From the NCBI GenBank assembly GCA_965197275.1, contig CBDAMQ010000022.1, positions 47,875-111,874 on the forward strand: DNA of 64,000 nucleotides, in the 5' to 3' direction. This document shows positions 8,501 through 17,824 of the stretch, one piece after another (within the stretch, counting starts at the first letter, position 1; every line of letters starts with the position of its first letter). Both the position numbers and the translations under genes were made by a program. The notes beneath the pieces were generated by a model. That model was given only the letters and a program-made list of their open reading frames with translations. It was not told where the DNA came from and made no database searches. This stretch comes from DASCOT01 sp965197275. GTDB lineage: Bacteria; Acidobacteriota; UBA890; WLXD01.

Positions 8501-9121
8501 ATGATCAACGAATCAGCGCGCGCCCCAGATAAGAGCAAGATCCGCGTCATCGCGTGCGGCATGATTGCCCGTGAAGTCATGGCAGTGAACGAGCAGCTGG
8601 GGTTCGACTATGTCGACCTGAAGTGCCTACCAGCCGACTACCACTTTCATCCAGAGAAGATAGCCCCGGCGATGGACGTCGCGATCCACGAGGCGCGGGC
8701 CGAGGGGTATCACAACGTGTTCGTCGGCTACGCAGATTGCGGCACCAGTGGCGAGCTGGACAAGGTGTGCGAGAAGCTTGGTGTTGCACGCATAGAAGGC
8801 CCGCATTGCTTTTCGTTCTACATCGGCAATCAAGCTTTCGAAGAAGCAGACGGGGCCTATCTGACGACATTTTTCATCACGGATTTCCTGGCACGTAACT
8901 TCGATGAGTTCTTGAAGCGCCCACTGGGGCTCGACCGGCATCCGGAATTGTTGGAGATGTACTTCGGCAACTACACGAGGGCGCTCTACATCGCCCAAAC
9001 GGATGATCCGCAGTTGGACGAGCGCGCCCGCGAAGCGGCAGACTTTCTGGGCCTGGAGTATGAGCGTCGCTTTACCGGCTACGGAGATCTGGTCCCCGCC
9101 CTTGCGGACATCGCGCGCTAG
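8501..9121 (+). CDS. DUF1638 family protein
   Basis: 206 residues, cytoplasmic. The family signature is clear: RVIACGMIAREVM at the start, LKCLPADYHFHPEKI, VGYADCGTSGELDKVC and IEGPHCFSFYIGN. Conserved cysteines and histidines in ACGM, YADCG and GPHC could bind a metal or corrinoid-related cofactor. DUF1638 genes in other organisms are often found beside corrinoid-dependent methyltransferases for methylamines or betaines, but no such neighbour is present here. No clear ribosome site before the ATG. The gene converges on the amidohydrolase at 9131, with 9 bases between stops. Confidence 0.8.
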   Translation: MINESARAPDKSKIRVIACGMIAREVMAVNEQLGFDYVDLKCLPADYHFHPEKIAPAMDVAIHEARAEGYHNVFVGYADCGTSGELDKVCEKLGVARIEGPHCFSFYIGNQAFEEADGAYLTTFFITDFLARNFDEFLKRPLGLDRHPELLEMYFGNYTRALYIAQTDDPQLDERAREAADFLGLEYERRFTGYGDLVPALADIAR

Positions 9122-9130
9122 CTATTCACG

Positions 9131-10888
9131 CTAGGGTCGCGTGTAGATCTCGCGTCCCCCGACGATCGTGCGCAGTATCGGCACGTAGCGGATGCGATCC
9201 ACGTCGATGGTGAACAGGTCCGCACCCAGCACCACGAAGTCTGCCAGCTTGCCGACCTCGATGGTCCCCTTCACGTCCTCCGAGAAGGTCTGGTAGGCCG
9301 GTGCCCACGTGTGCAGGTGGACGGCTTCTGAGCGCGAAACCGCCTCTGCCGCACCGTAGACCCGATCGTCCCAACCCTTCCGGGTGATCCCCGTCCACAG
9401 GGTGACGCGCGGACCGTATGGCGCGCCGTCCGAGCCCCAGCTCACCCATACGCCGGCGTCGAGCAGAGATCGCGTCGGGTTCATCGTCGCCTCGCGGTCC
9501 CCGCCCAGAGACTCGACGGCGAACGCTCCGAGACCGACGGTGAAGCTCGGCTGGCTGGCAACGCCGATGCCGAGGCGCGCCATTGCCTCGATGGTCTCCT
9601 GCGGCGGCTTGACGGAGACGTGGTGCAGGTAGTGGCGGTGGTTTTCGCGCGGCAACTCGGTGAGGATTCGTTCCAGCTGTGACACTACCATCTCGGCGGC
9701 ACCGTCTCCGATAGCATGGATTCCGAGCTGCCAACCCAGCTCGTGAGCCCGCCGGGCCACCGGGTACAAGGCGGCAGCCGGAATGCGCACGACGCCCTGG
9801 AACTCCGGGCGGTTCTCGTAGGGCTCGAGCGACCAGAACGCCGGCGCGCTCAGACCACCGTCAATGCTCATCTTGATTGCCCCGAGCCGCAGCCGATCGT
9901 CGCCGAACCCGGTGACGAAGCCGATCGCCTCCAGCTCCCGTACGGACTCGCGAACCGCCACTTCGAGATCGTCGTAGGCATCGTAGCCAGGTCGCAGGCG
10001 CAGCTGCACCGTGGCCCGCGGAAGCTCCTCGCCATGACGCTCGTAGAGCGTCTGGATCGTACGCAGCTCACCCGGCCGCACTGACGCGATATTGACGCTC
10101 GTCACGCCTCCGCTGGCATGCTGGAGCAGGCTTCGACGCATGTTCTCGATCGCCTGTCGCTCATCGATCACCGCGGGCCCGCTCGAGGGTGCCACCTCCG
10201 CGACCAGACGCCGCGCGGCGTCGTAGAGCCGGCCATCGGGCTCACCGGCGGCATCCTTGCCGACCTCGCCGCCGCCGGCGGAGTGCGTCGAACGGCTGAT
10301 CCCCGCCAGGGACAGGGCACGGGAATTGAGAATCGTGGTGTGCGGACCTCGCGTCAGCAGCACCGGGTGGTCGAAGGTGCCTTCGTCCAGGTCCCGCCGC
10401 GTTGGCAGGCTCTGGTTCGGCCAGACCTCACGGCTCAGCGCTCCCAGAATCCACTCCCCGTGCGGCGTCACGGCCGCCTTGTCGCGCAACGCGTCCTGGA
10501 GGCCCGTGATCTCGCTTGCACCGCGAATCCACGCGGGCACCGCCGCGATCAGGCCGCCCTTCCACTCCATCAGCGGTGGGCCGTCGCGCCCGAGATGGAT
10601 GTGGTTGTCGAAGAGCCCCGGCAGCATCGTGCGGCCTTCGAGATCGATGACGTGTGCCGCCTCGCCCCGGTAAGCGAGGAGCACGTCGTCGGTTCCCACC
10701 GCGATGATCCGGCCATCGCGCACCGCGACCGCCTCGGCGAAGCCCTCATCGAGACCCTTGAAGATCTTGCCGTTTCGATAGATGACGTCGGCAGCGAGCG
10801 GGCGCGCGGTCTGGGGAGCGGCCGTCGTTGCCAGGAACGAAACGACCAGCATCGCGGAAGCCCCGATCACTGCGACCTTGTGCATCAT
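9131..10888 (-). CDS. Exported YtcJ-type amidohydrolase
   Basis: 585 residues from the ATG at 10888 (MMHKVAVIGASAML, a good signal peptide); an ATG at 10930 would add 14 residues without a ribosome site. Motifs in order: DVIYRNGKIF strand, GLFDNHIHLGRDG (metal-binding His-x-His), a carboxylated-lysine or equivalent region near LGAIKMSIDGGLS, GIHAIGDGAAE, LHHVSVKPP, SWGSDGAPYGP (Asp) and the closing LADFVVLGADLF strand. It is a paralogue in architecture of the gene at 763. Substrate is unknown; exported YtcJ proteins are thought to hydrolyse amides or N-acyl compounds. The interrupted ammonia-lyase-like gene lies 135 bases upstream on the same strand. Confidence 0.85.
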   Translation of the reverse strand: MMHKVAVIGASAMLVVSFLATTAAPQTARPLAADVIYRNGKIFKGLDEGFAEAVAVRDGRIIAVGTDDVLLAYRGEAAHVIDLEGRTMLPGLFDNHIHLGRDGPPLMEWKGGLIAAVPAWIRGASEITGLQDALRDKAAVTPHGEWILGALSREVWPNQSLPTRRDLDEGTFDHPVLLTRGPHTTILNSRALSLAGISRSTHSAGGGEVGKDAAGEPDGRLYDAARRLVAEVAPSSGPAVIDERQAIENMRRSLLQHASGGVTSVNIASVRPGELRTIQTLYERHGEELPRATVQLRLRPGYDAYDDLEVAVRESVRELEAIGFVTGFGDDRLRLGAIKMSIDGGLSAPAFWSLEPYENRPEFQGVVRIPAAALYPVARRAHELGWQLGIHAIGDGAAEMVVSQLERILTELPRENHRHYLHHVSVKPPQETIEAMARLGIGVASQPSFTVGLGAFAVESLGGDREATMNPTRSLLDAGVWVSWGSDGAPYGPRVTLWTGITRKGWDDRVYGAAEAVSRSEAVHLHTWAPAYQTFSEDVKGTIEVGKLADFVVLGADLFTIDVDRIRYVPILRTIVGGREIYTRP

Positions 10889-11023
10889 CGACTTCCACCA
10901 CGCGTCGCGAGTGCCCTCAGTCGCCGTCATCTTCGCGGGCCAGGAGCGCTGCCACCGATGGGGCGCTCTGGCTTCCGGTGCATCTCCGTGTTGCGCGGGG
11001 TGAGCCGCCGCCTTTGGCCGGCG

Positions 11024-12820
11024 TCAGGGCTGGATCGCGCTCCGGTCCTCAGGGCCGATAAAGTCGGCCGCCGGAGTGTTCAGCATGAACGTATAGACGA
11101 TCTCTCCTGCGGGTATCTGTGGCCGCTCGTCCGCCTGCCAGGGCAGCACAGTACGCAGGCCTGCCAGGGCATCCTCCACGACCCGACCGAACGAACGGGC
11201 GGAGTTCTGCGCTCTGCGAACCTCGACCCAATAGCTCGCAGACATCATCTCCTGCGCGATGAGCCGGAGGGCGATATCCACAGCCCGTCGCGCCCGCTGG
11301 ACACGTTGGCGGGTGTACGACTCCATGTCCTCGACGTTGCGGACCAGGCTGAGGCCCTGCGCCGGTAACGGGTTGGTCAGAGTGTGGAGCTCGGCCATCA
11401 GGTCCGCGGTGGCATAGCTGTTGCCCCCCGGAGGTGCTTTGGCGCGCACCTCCGCGGAGAGGACATCGGCCGGCCTGATCACGCTGAAGAACGTGTCAGG
11501 GAAGCGCATGACACGCTGCACCGAGCCGGCCAGGCTCTCGGCGACGGCCATCGAGAAGGACTGCAGGTCATTGGCCATGGGCTGGGCCACGAAGTTCGCA
11601 CTCGAGACGATGTAGCCGCCTTTTTCCGAGTACGGGCCGGGCTCGATGTAGTACCGCTTCAACCAGGGGGTATCGAGCTCCCAGGAATCGCTCGGCTTGG
11701 CACCAGGCACGACAGCCGGGTTGTGGTCGGACGAGTTGATCTGGATCAGGACATTGCGCTTGAGCCGGTCGTAGGCCTCCCATAACGCGCCGTTGCGTTG
11801 GCTGTAATCGCGAAAGCTGAGCGGGTCCTGGATGATCCGGCCGCCGTCTACCTCGTAGTCGAAGAGGTAGCTGCCGCGAATGAGATCCAGTAAGCGCCGC
11901 GCCTGCTTGTTCTGGTACGGGAACGGCCTGGCGTTCTGTGGCACGGCGGTCAGCGGCGTGATGCTCGAGTTCAGACCGAGCATGCTGGTCGCGAAGGTCA
12001 CGTCCGACCAGTCGAGCATACGCTTGGCCTCGTAGAGAAGAAGCGCGGCCTGCCCGGCCGAGTAGGCGTTCGAGCTCACGAGGGCCGCAGAGTCGCCCGC
12101 AAAGGGCTCGAGCTCCCCCAAACCGGCTCTCCGCAGGGCCTCCGCCGCCGTCATGCGCTCACCCTTCCAGTACGCATCGCCGACGCCAACCATCGTCCCG
12201 GCAACGTTGTACATCATCGGCAGGTCGCCCTCGCCCGGCGAGCCACGGGACCAAACGACAGGAGTGACGCGCTCATTGATCAGGTCGATGAGCATCTGAC
12301 TGAGACCGGGCGTGGCTGCCTCGTAGACCATCGTGTTGGCGCGAACGACCAGCATCGCGCGCACGATTTCCTCGTCCTTGACCGCCGGGCCGACCCCGGA
12401 GCGCGCACCACGGCGGAAGCTGGCGAGCTGCCGGTCTCGAAGCAGCTGCTCATTGTCGGGCAGCAGCGCGTCGCCTTCGAAGATGGGTATTTCGCGCCCT
12501 GAGCCGGCACCACGATTGAAGAAGTAGATGGGCATGTTTTGGCGCGTGCCCTCGAGCAGGAGGTTTTAGGCGTCGAGCGAGCGCTGACGCGCCGCCGACC
12601 CGTACTCCACCTTCGCCCCGCGGCGTGCTACCGCTACAACTTCGTCAATTGTGAGGTCCTTGCCGGTGAGGACGATCGTCGTACCCGCGTCGGATGGGTC
12701 GATCGGGTTCATCACCGCCGCGTGAGCGACGACGGCCGGGGGTGCGCTGGCCTCCTGCGCGTACCCGCTGGGGGAGAGCGTCAGCAACAAGGCGAGAATC
12801 GGCAGGGTCCGTGCCTTCAT
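11024..12820 (-). pseudogene. Exported histidine/aromatic ammonia-lyase-like protein interrupted by one in-frame TAA and lacking the MIO triad
   Basis: About 597 codons if the stop is ignored. The 5' part (start 12820) has a signal peptide and TIVLTGKDLTIDEVVAVARR, a typical HutH N-terminus. A TAA at 12566-12568 then interrupts the frame (SLDA-stop-NLLLEG), but the same frame continues into MPIYFFNRGAGSG, NSYATADLMAELHTLTNP and SSANFVAQPMAND, which are recognisable lyase segments. A methionine at 12535 could restart translation and give 503 residues without export signal. The Ala-Ser-Gly triad that cyclises to the MIO electrophile is absent: GSVGASGDL of true lyases reads GSPGEGDL at 12221-12244. 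So even an intact protein would need another chemistry. A single substitution (TAC or TAT to TAA) explains the stop; a sequencing error is possible. Confidence 0.75.
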
Positions 12821-13034
12821 CGTGGTGCCTCTCTTGTTTGACTAGCTCGGATGCTCCGCTGGCCCGTGTGTATCAGATCGGACTGCTAACCGCGCTGCTA
12901 GTTCATCCGGCGCGTAGCGCAATCGGAACGGATCCTAGCGCGACTTGGCGCGAGAAGCTGACGCCTGACGGTTTGCCGGCTGCTCTCGCGGGCAGTACTT
13001 TGGCAGCACCATCGCGTTGACCCAGTAGGATTGG

Positions 13035-13658
13035 ATGCGCCGCGCGCCCATGAATCGCCGTGACTTCGCACGCCTCTTCGCCGCCGGCGGATCGGCCGCG
13101 CTGCTCGGGCACCCGAGCCTCGAGGGCTTTCAGCCCGCTCCCCTTTCGGCCCGATCCCTACGCCCGGGCGCCGTTGCTTGGGACGACGTTCGGTCACAGT
13201 TCTTGATGCCGCCCGACGTGTCGGTGCTGAACGCGGCGAACCTGTGCCCGGCTCCGGCCAAGGTAATGGAGTCGATCGTCAAGTACACGGAACAACTGGA
13301 TCGTGCGCCGTTTCCGAGCTATCGGAGCGAGATGGGCGGCGGCAAGGAACGCACGCGCGCGCTGCTCGCCGGATTCCTGCGCGTGACACCGGAAGAGATC
13401 CTGATCACCAGAAACACGAGCGAGGCGAACAACTGGGTGTCGAACGGGCTCGACCTGGGGCGCGGCGACGAGGTGCTGATCTTCTCGGACAATCACCCCA
13501 GCAACAACAACGCCTGGAAAGCCAAGGGAGAGCGGTTCGGCTACACGCGTGCGGACGGATCCCTAGCGCCGATACGAGTCGAAGATCCGAGCCATGAAGT
13601 GAACCCTCCCGAAGGAGTGGCCTCGTGCACGTCCGAACCCGTTCCGTCTGCTGGCTGA
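13035..13658 (+). pseudogene. Tat-exported class V aminotransferase, 3'-truncated remnant
   Basis: The first about 170 codons encode a Tat-type leader (NRRDFARLFAAGGSAALLG) and the N-terminal half of a class V aminotransferase/cysteine-desulfurase-like protein: PDVSVLNAANLCPAP, EMGGGKERTRALLAGFL, ILITRNTSEANNWV and GDEVLIFSDNHPSNNNAW. After about 13550 similarity ends and the frame runs into the next gene's leader. The PLP-binding lysine and the whole C-terminal half (about 250 residues in relatives) are missing, so a deletion has joined the 5' half to the region just before the beta-lactamase. It overlaps the beta-lactamase start by 34 bases. The remnant is unlikely to be active. Confidence 0.75.
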
Positions 13659-15055
13659 CCACGCTCGCGCTCTGTCTCGGATCGGCCACGCCCCTGGTCG
13701 GGCAGGCTGTGATTCCAAACGACGATGTCGGGTTGCAGCGACTTCTCGCCGAGATCGAGCGGCTGGCCGGGAACAGCGGCGGGACGGTGGGGGTGGGCGC
13801 CCTGAGCCTGGAGAGCGGGCGCAGCGTGTGGCTGAACGAGTCCGACCGCTTTCCCATGGCGTCGACGTACAAGGTGCCGATTGCAGTTCAGCTGCTCACG
13901 CGGGTGGACAAGGGCGAGATCTCACTCCAGGACATGGTCGAGCTCGCCCCGACCGATATCCACCCGGGCAGCGGAACCATCTCGAGCCTGTTCGACGACC
14001 CCGGGGTGTCGCTTTCGCTGCGGAACCTGCTCGAGCTGATGATGCTCGTATCCGACAACAGCGCCACAGATCTCTGCTTGGCGGCAGCCGGCGGGCCGGA
14101 CGCCGTCAACATGCGCATGGCCGAGCTGGGCGTCACCGATCTCGACGTGAACCGACCCACCTCCGTCCTCATCGCCGATTACGTCGGGGTGGAGGCGCCC
14201 GAAGACGGGCGCATATCGATGGGCGAGTTCCGCCGGCAGGCACGGGACATCAGCGCCGAGGCGCGCGCCGAGGCGGCCGCGGCCTTCGCGGCCGACCGGC
14301 GTGATACATCAACGCCGCAGGCGATGGTCGGCCTGCTGGAGCACGTCTGGCGCGGAGAGGCCCTCAGCCACGCGAGCACGGAGCTTCTCCGAGACATCAT
14401 GCTGCGAGTGCAGACCGGCGAGGGACGCATCAAGGGGGTTCTACCGCCCGGCACCGACGTCGCGCACAAGACCGGCACCATCGGTGGCACCACGAACGAC
14501 GTCGGATACGTCTATCTTCCGGATGCGGCGGGGCACGTCGTCACGGTCGTCTTCGTCAAGAACTCAGCGCGCCCGATCCCTGCTCGCGAGGCCGCGATCG
14601 CGCAGATCTCACGTGCGATCTACGACTACTTCCTCTTCAACCCCGGCGCGCCTTCGCCGGCGATGGCCTCGAACCCACGATACGGCGTCTGGAAGCTCAG
14701 GTCCGACGCGCCTCCCCCGGCGATCAACCTCATGACGTACGAGCCGTACGGGGACGGAGGGATGCGGATCACGGTCGAGTCGACGAGCTCGGACGGTCGT
14801 GAATCCAGGTGGAGCTACGTGACCCTGTTCGATGGTGTGTTCCGACCCGTCTTCGGCCGTCCGGGCAGCGAGACCGCGGTCGCGGTCGTCGACAACCGTA
14901 CCAACCGCATCGCCAGCCGACGCGATGGCCAGGTCACGCAGGTCATCATTAACGTCCTGTCCGCCGATGGAAGCAGAATCGACAACGAATATCGCGGCAC
15001 GGACGGAGACGGAAACGAGCGGATTTCGTACGCGGTCTATGAGCGGATCCGTTGA
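13625..15055 (+). CDS. Class A-type beta-lactamase fused to a C-terminal beta-rich domain
   Basis: 476 residues. A signal peptide precedes a serine beta-lactamase domain: Ser80-Thr-Tyr-Lys83 (SxxK), Ser143-Asp-Asn145 (SDN) and Lys282-Thr-Gly284 (KTG). The omega-loop glutamate motif ExxLN of class A enzymes cannot be recognised between residues 170 and 225; this may reduce deacylation. From about residue 350 a second domain follows (YGVWKLRSDAPPP, SSDGRESRWSYVTLFDG, NRIASRRDGQVTQVI, SYAVYERIR) that resembles a small stand-alone secreted domain common in acidobacterial and proteobacterial hypothetical proteins. The GTG start has AAGGAG seven bases upstream. Role: beta-lactam hydrolysis or peptidoglycan-related acyl binding; the fusion partner is of unknown function. 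Confidence 0.8.
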   Translation: MHVRTRSVCWLTTLALCLGSATPLVGQAVIPNDDVGLQRLLAEIERLAGNSGGTVGVGALSLESGRSVWLNESDRFPMASTYKVPIAVQLLTRVDKGEISLQDMVELAPTDIHPGSGTISSLFDDPGVSLSLRNLLELMMLVSDNSATDLCLAAAGGPDAVNMRMAELGVTDLDVNRPTSVLIADYVGVEAPEDGRISMGEFRRQARDISAEARAEAAAAFAADRRDTSTPQAMVGLLEHVWRGEALSHASTELLRDIMLRVQTGEGRIKGVLPPGTDVAHKTGTIGGTTNDVGYVYLPDAAGHVVTVVFVKNSARPIPAREAAIAQISRAIYDYFLFNPGAPSPAMASNPRYGVWKLRSDAPPPAINLMTYEPYGDGGMRITVESTSSDGRESRWSYVTLFDGVFRPVFGRPGSETAVAVVDNRTNRIASRRDGQVTQVIINVLSADGSRIDNEYRGTDGDGNERISYAVYERIR

Positions 15056-15162
15056 CGCCCGTTGGTCCCGGCTCCGGACCAACTCCCCAGCGTGACCGAT
15101 GCCTCGGTCGCCACTTTTCCGAAGCGGCCGGCAGGTCGCTCCTGCCGGCAACGGAATCGATA

Positions 15163-15639
15163 TCAGCCAAGCTCGTCACGGATGATCTCGAGCTCGGCAA
15201 TCACCTCGAGATCTCTGGGACGGCCGGCTGAACGTTTGACGTCGATGAGCCGCTCCAATCCCAGACAGAGGAACTCGATCCCAACGAGGTCGACAACGAT
15301 GGCGTCGTGAACGAGGCGTTCGTAACCGCCACCGCCGGCAATCTCACCGAGCAGGTCCAGGTCACCCAGCTCCGTAGTAAGTGTGAAGTTCAGCCCGGCG
15401 CGAATGGTGGCTGCATTCCACGCGAACGGTAACCCCGGCGGTGCTCCACGAAGGTACGGCGCCAGCGGCGCCAAGGCGGCAACCAGGCGGACGATGTTGT
15501 CCTCATCGCGGGCGTACACAACGTCCAGATCCTGGGTCAGCCTCGACGAGCCATGTACGGTCGCCGCGACCCCACCGACAACCACGAAGCGGATCTCGGC
15601 CGTCGTCAGCGTCATGATCAGCCGGGCGAATTCCGTCAC
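15163..15639 (-). CDS. Nucleotidyltransferase-fold protein (DUF6036/AbiEii-like), likely toxin
   Basis: 158 residues. The N-terminal half reads RFVVVGGVAATVHGSSRLTQDLDVVYARD, that is the GG...S/T-x-D-x-D pattern of minimal nucleotidyltransferases (Gly-Gly, then Asp-Leu-Asp), and TTELGDLDLLGEIAGGG supplies a third acidic site. The C-terminus LERLIDVKRSAGRPRDLEVIAEL is typical of DUF6036/AbiEii-type proteins. The start ATG overlaps the stop of the preceding antitoxin-like gene by four bases (ATGA), so the two are one transcription and translation unit. Such pairs are known as toxin-antitoxin modules in which the enzyme modifies tRNA or protein; toxin activity here is inferred. Confidence 0.8.
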   Translation of the reverse strand: MTEFARLIMTLTTAEIRFVVVGGVAATVHGSSRLTQDLDVVYARDEDNIVRLVAALAPLAPYLRGAPPGLPFAWNAATIRAGLNFTLTTELGDLDLLGEIAGGGGYERLVHDAIVVDLVGIEFLCLGLERLIDVKRSAGRPRDLEVIAELEIIRDELG

Positions 15640-16007
15640 TTCGACGGGCGCCGCGGCGCGTTGCGCAGCCTGTTGGCGAACTTCGCCAGCTCTCCCAGGC
15701 GGTGGATCCTCTCCGCAGCCGGACGCGTGAGATTCTCGCGCAGCAGGCTTCGATCAACACCGTCCTTGTACGCCTGTACCGGATCGTGCGCGACGGCCGG
15801 GCGCGAGCCTGTCCGGCGTGGTGACTGCTCCAACGCGTCGATCATCATCTGGTACTCGCGCACGTCCACGACAACCACCGCCCCGCGCCCGTGCTGGGTC
15901 AGCACGACTGGCCTCCGCGTGCTGCGTACCCGGTCGATAACAGCGGCGGCGCTGGCACGGAACTCGGTTACCGATCGCAGGTCCTGGTCGAGGCGAGGGC
16001 GGGGCAC
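15636..16007 (-). CDS. Phd/YefM-type antitoxin
   Basis: 123 residues. SVTEFRASAAAVIDRVRSTRRP followed by VVLTQHGRGAVVVVDVREYQMM is a canonical Phd/YefM fold, a DNA-binding N-terminal domain that represses its own promoter. The basic C-terminal tail (RLGELAKFANRLRNAPRRPSK) would bind and neutralise the toxin. Start is GTG at 16007 with AGGAGAG four bases before it. A perfect 11-bp inverted repeat lies 57-84 bases upstream and is the obvious operator. The four-base overlap with the nucleotidyltransferase gene couples their translation. Confidence 0.8.
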   Translation of the reverse strand: MPRPRLDQDLRSVTEFRASAAAVIDRVRSTRRPVVLTQHGRGAVVVVDVREYQMMIDALEQSPRRTGSRPAVAHDPVQAYKDGVDRSLLRENLTRPAAERIHRLGELAKFANRLRNAPRRPSK

Positions 16008-16063
16008 GCTTCTCTCCTGGTAAGACGGGCGCGGCGAGCCGGGAGGGTTCTTCTCTTGTATAT

Positions 16064-16091
16064 GTACATAATAACGTATTTTATTATGTAC
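16064..16091. promoter_or_regulatory. AT-rich palindromic operator upstream of the antitoxin gene
   Basis: GTACATAATAA (16064-16074) and its exact reverse complement TTATTATGTAC (16081-16091) flank the six bases CGTATT. This is by far the most AT-rich spot in the neighbourhood. Position before an autoregulated Phd/YefM gene makes an operator overlapping the promoter the best explanation; binding is inferred. Confidence 0.65.
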
Positions 16092-16113
16092 GATAACTGC
16101 CCGATGTCCGGAC

Positions 16114-16233
16114 TCAGCGCGACAACCAGTCGAGGATCAAGCGGAAGCTGATACCCAACGCGGAGATGACGAGCCATACCCACGGCGATGGTTCCTTGGC
16201 GACCCCGTTTGGCGACCCCGATTGCTGTTCCAT
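16114..16233 (-). CDS. Possible 39-residue membrane peptide
   Basis: A short frame starting ATG at 16233 encodes a polar N-terminus (MEQQSGSPNGVAKEPSP) and one hydrophobic segment WVWLVISALGISFRLILDWL ending in SR. Composition suggests a single-span inner-membrane peptide. The frame is open further upstream to 16443 but that extension looks random. GGGGC precedes the ATG as a weak ribosome site. It sits directly upstream of the palindrome of the toxin-antitoxin module, transcribed in the same direction. Existence as a gene is uncertain. Confidence 0.3.
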   Translation of the reverse strand: MEQQSGSPNGVAKEPSPWVWLVISALGISFRLILDWLSR

Positions 16234-16682
16234 CGTGTGCCCCGGTTGACTCTCAGCACCAATGTTGCGCGCGACTGGCGCTCCGTCTTCAAGGTACATA
16301 TACCGCGGTTTTCGTTTCGCTGGTGTATTCGAGCGGTTGCCGCTGGCAAAAAGGCGTCGATCTGCGCCGCAATGGCTCAATTGGAGAGTCATGATCCGCT
16401 GGTCGCCTGTCCCGGCGATATTCTGGTTGACGGCGCACGCCATCGCGATGGGCGTGCAGCAGTCTCCGCTCGACTCACGCTGTCACTCACTCTGTAGACC
16501 TTTGACTGAGCTGCACGAGCTAGTCATGCCGGGATGTCCTCCGCAGGCGGAGGTAACGCTGCAAGCGCCAGGCCGTGCCTGACCCGTGACCGCCCGCGGA
16601 CCCGTCCGGAGAGCGTGACGTGCGCCTCTGTTGCCACGTAGGGTCGGAGCTTGGCTAGCATGTCCATGCGGAGCACGTGCCG
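16234..16682. other. Gene-free stretch, nothing recognised
   Basis: About 450 bases between the toxin-antitoxin region and the GNAT gene hold only short, uncharacteristic frames on both strands and no clear hairpin or RNA gene. It could contain the decayed end of a former gene. Confidence 0.5.
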
Positions 16683-17824
16683 ATGAGCCCACCTCGTTTC
16701 GACGTCGTCGTCGCCCGGTCGATTCGGGAGATCGAGGCCCACCTTCCTGCGTGGTGGGAATTGCATGAGGTCCGCCTAGAGGACAACGTATTCTGCTCGC
16801 CGGCGTTTCTGCCAGAGATCTGTCGCCACTGCGACAGCGAGCTTAACGTCGCGTTTGTGTCTATCGAGGCAGCTGTGCCGACCGCACACTGATAGCAGTC
16901 GCTGCCTTCGCCTCGCCCCGGCGGCGGAACGGGCTCGCCTCGCTTTCCTCATGTTCATCGAACTTCGTGTACTCCTCCACACCAATGCTGCACCGCGACC
17001 TGGCGGCCGAAGCCGCGGAGGCCCTCTGGGATTGGCTCGATCAGCCAGCTTGGTCGACGGTCTGCTGGGACAACCTGGAGTTCGACTCAACGGCCTGGCG
17101 ACTAATACGGCAGCAGCTCGACGAACGATGTCGCCGCTGGGGGGTACGCTACGAGTTCAAACGGCCGTCGATGAGTCGCGGCTCGATCGACGCTGACTGG
17201 TCGACGAGCCTGTCACCGCGGACGCGGAGCCAACACCGTCGCAGCCGCCGTAGGCTCGAAGCCGCCGGTGGGGTCGAGATCCGACTGCACCGGAATCTCG
17301 AGGACCCGAATTTGATTCCGGGGTTTCTCGAGCTCGAAGCGCAGGGCTGGAAGGGGCGAGGTGGCACGGCGTTGGCAGCCAATCCGGCTCACGTCGACTT
17401 CTTCAACGCGCTGACAAGGACTCTCGCTGAGCGTAACGAGCTTTTCTTCGTTGAAGTGAAGGTCGATGCCGAGCCTGTCTCGATCACCGCCAACCTGGTC
17501 GACGGCACGACGGTCTTTGGTTTCAAGATCGCGCACTCGCCAGCTTTCGCCGGTGCCTCGCCGTGCATCTTCAACACGCTCGAGGTTATGCGCCTGGTGC
17601 AAGATGACCCGGTCATGACAGCCGCCGATAGCGGCACGGGCGGCGACTCGTGCCTATTACGCTACTGGCCCGACTTCCGCCCGGTCGGTACCATTGTGGC
17701 GGCAACGCGTGGTTTCGCCGGGGCTGCAGCACTGTCGACACTGGCCGCCACTCAATGGACGCGGCGAACGGCTCGCCGTTTCCTCGGGCGGCTCGACCCG
17801 GCGCATGGATCGGCCACCGCGTAG
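16683..17824 (+). pseudogene. GNAT acetyltransferase (Acetyltransf_6/CelD-BioF2-like) with a one-base deletion
   Basis: Read with a correction, this is one 380-residue gene. The 5' frame (ATG 16683, GGAG nine bases upstream) encodes RSIREIEAHLPAWWELHEVR and CDSELNVAFVSIE, then goes out of frame near 16868. The frame ending at 17824 is open upstream of its first GTG (16967) and reads GSCADRTLIAVAAFASPRRR directly at the join, which restores the family sequence if one G is added to GAGGC (GAG-GGC). Downstream SLSPRTRSQHRRSRRRLEAAG, FLELEAQGWKGRGG, FFVEVKVDAEPVS and GTGGDSCLLRYWPD mark the FemAB-like GNAT fold that uses acyl-CoA or aminoacyl donors in envelope polysaccharide assembly. Either a recent frameshift mutation or a sequencing error. 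Confidence 0.75.

Noticed and set aside
12566..12568. TAA in the lyase-like gene as a recoded codon
   Set aside because: TAA is not known to be recoded in such bacteria, and no hairpin or context supports readthrough; mutation or error is simpler.
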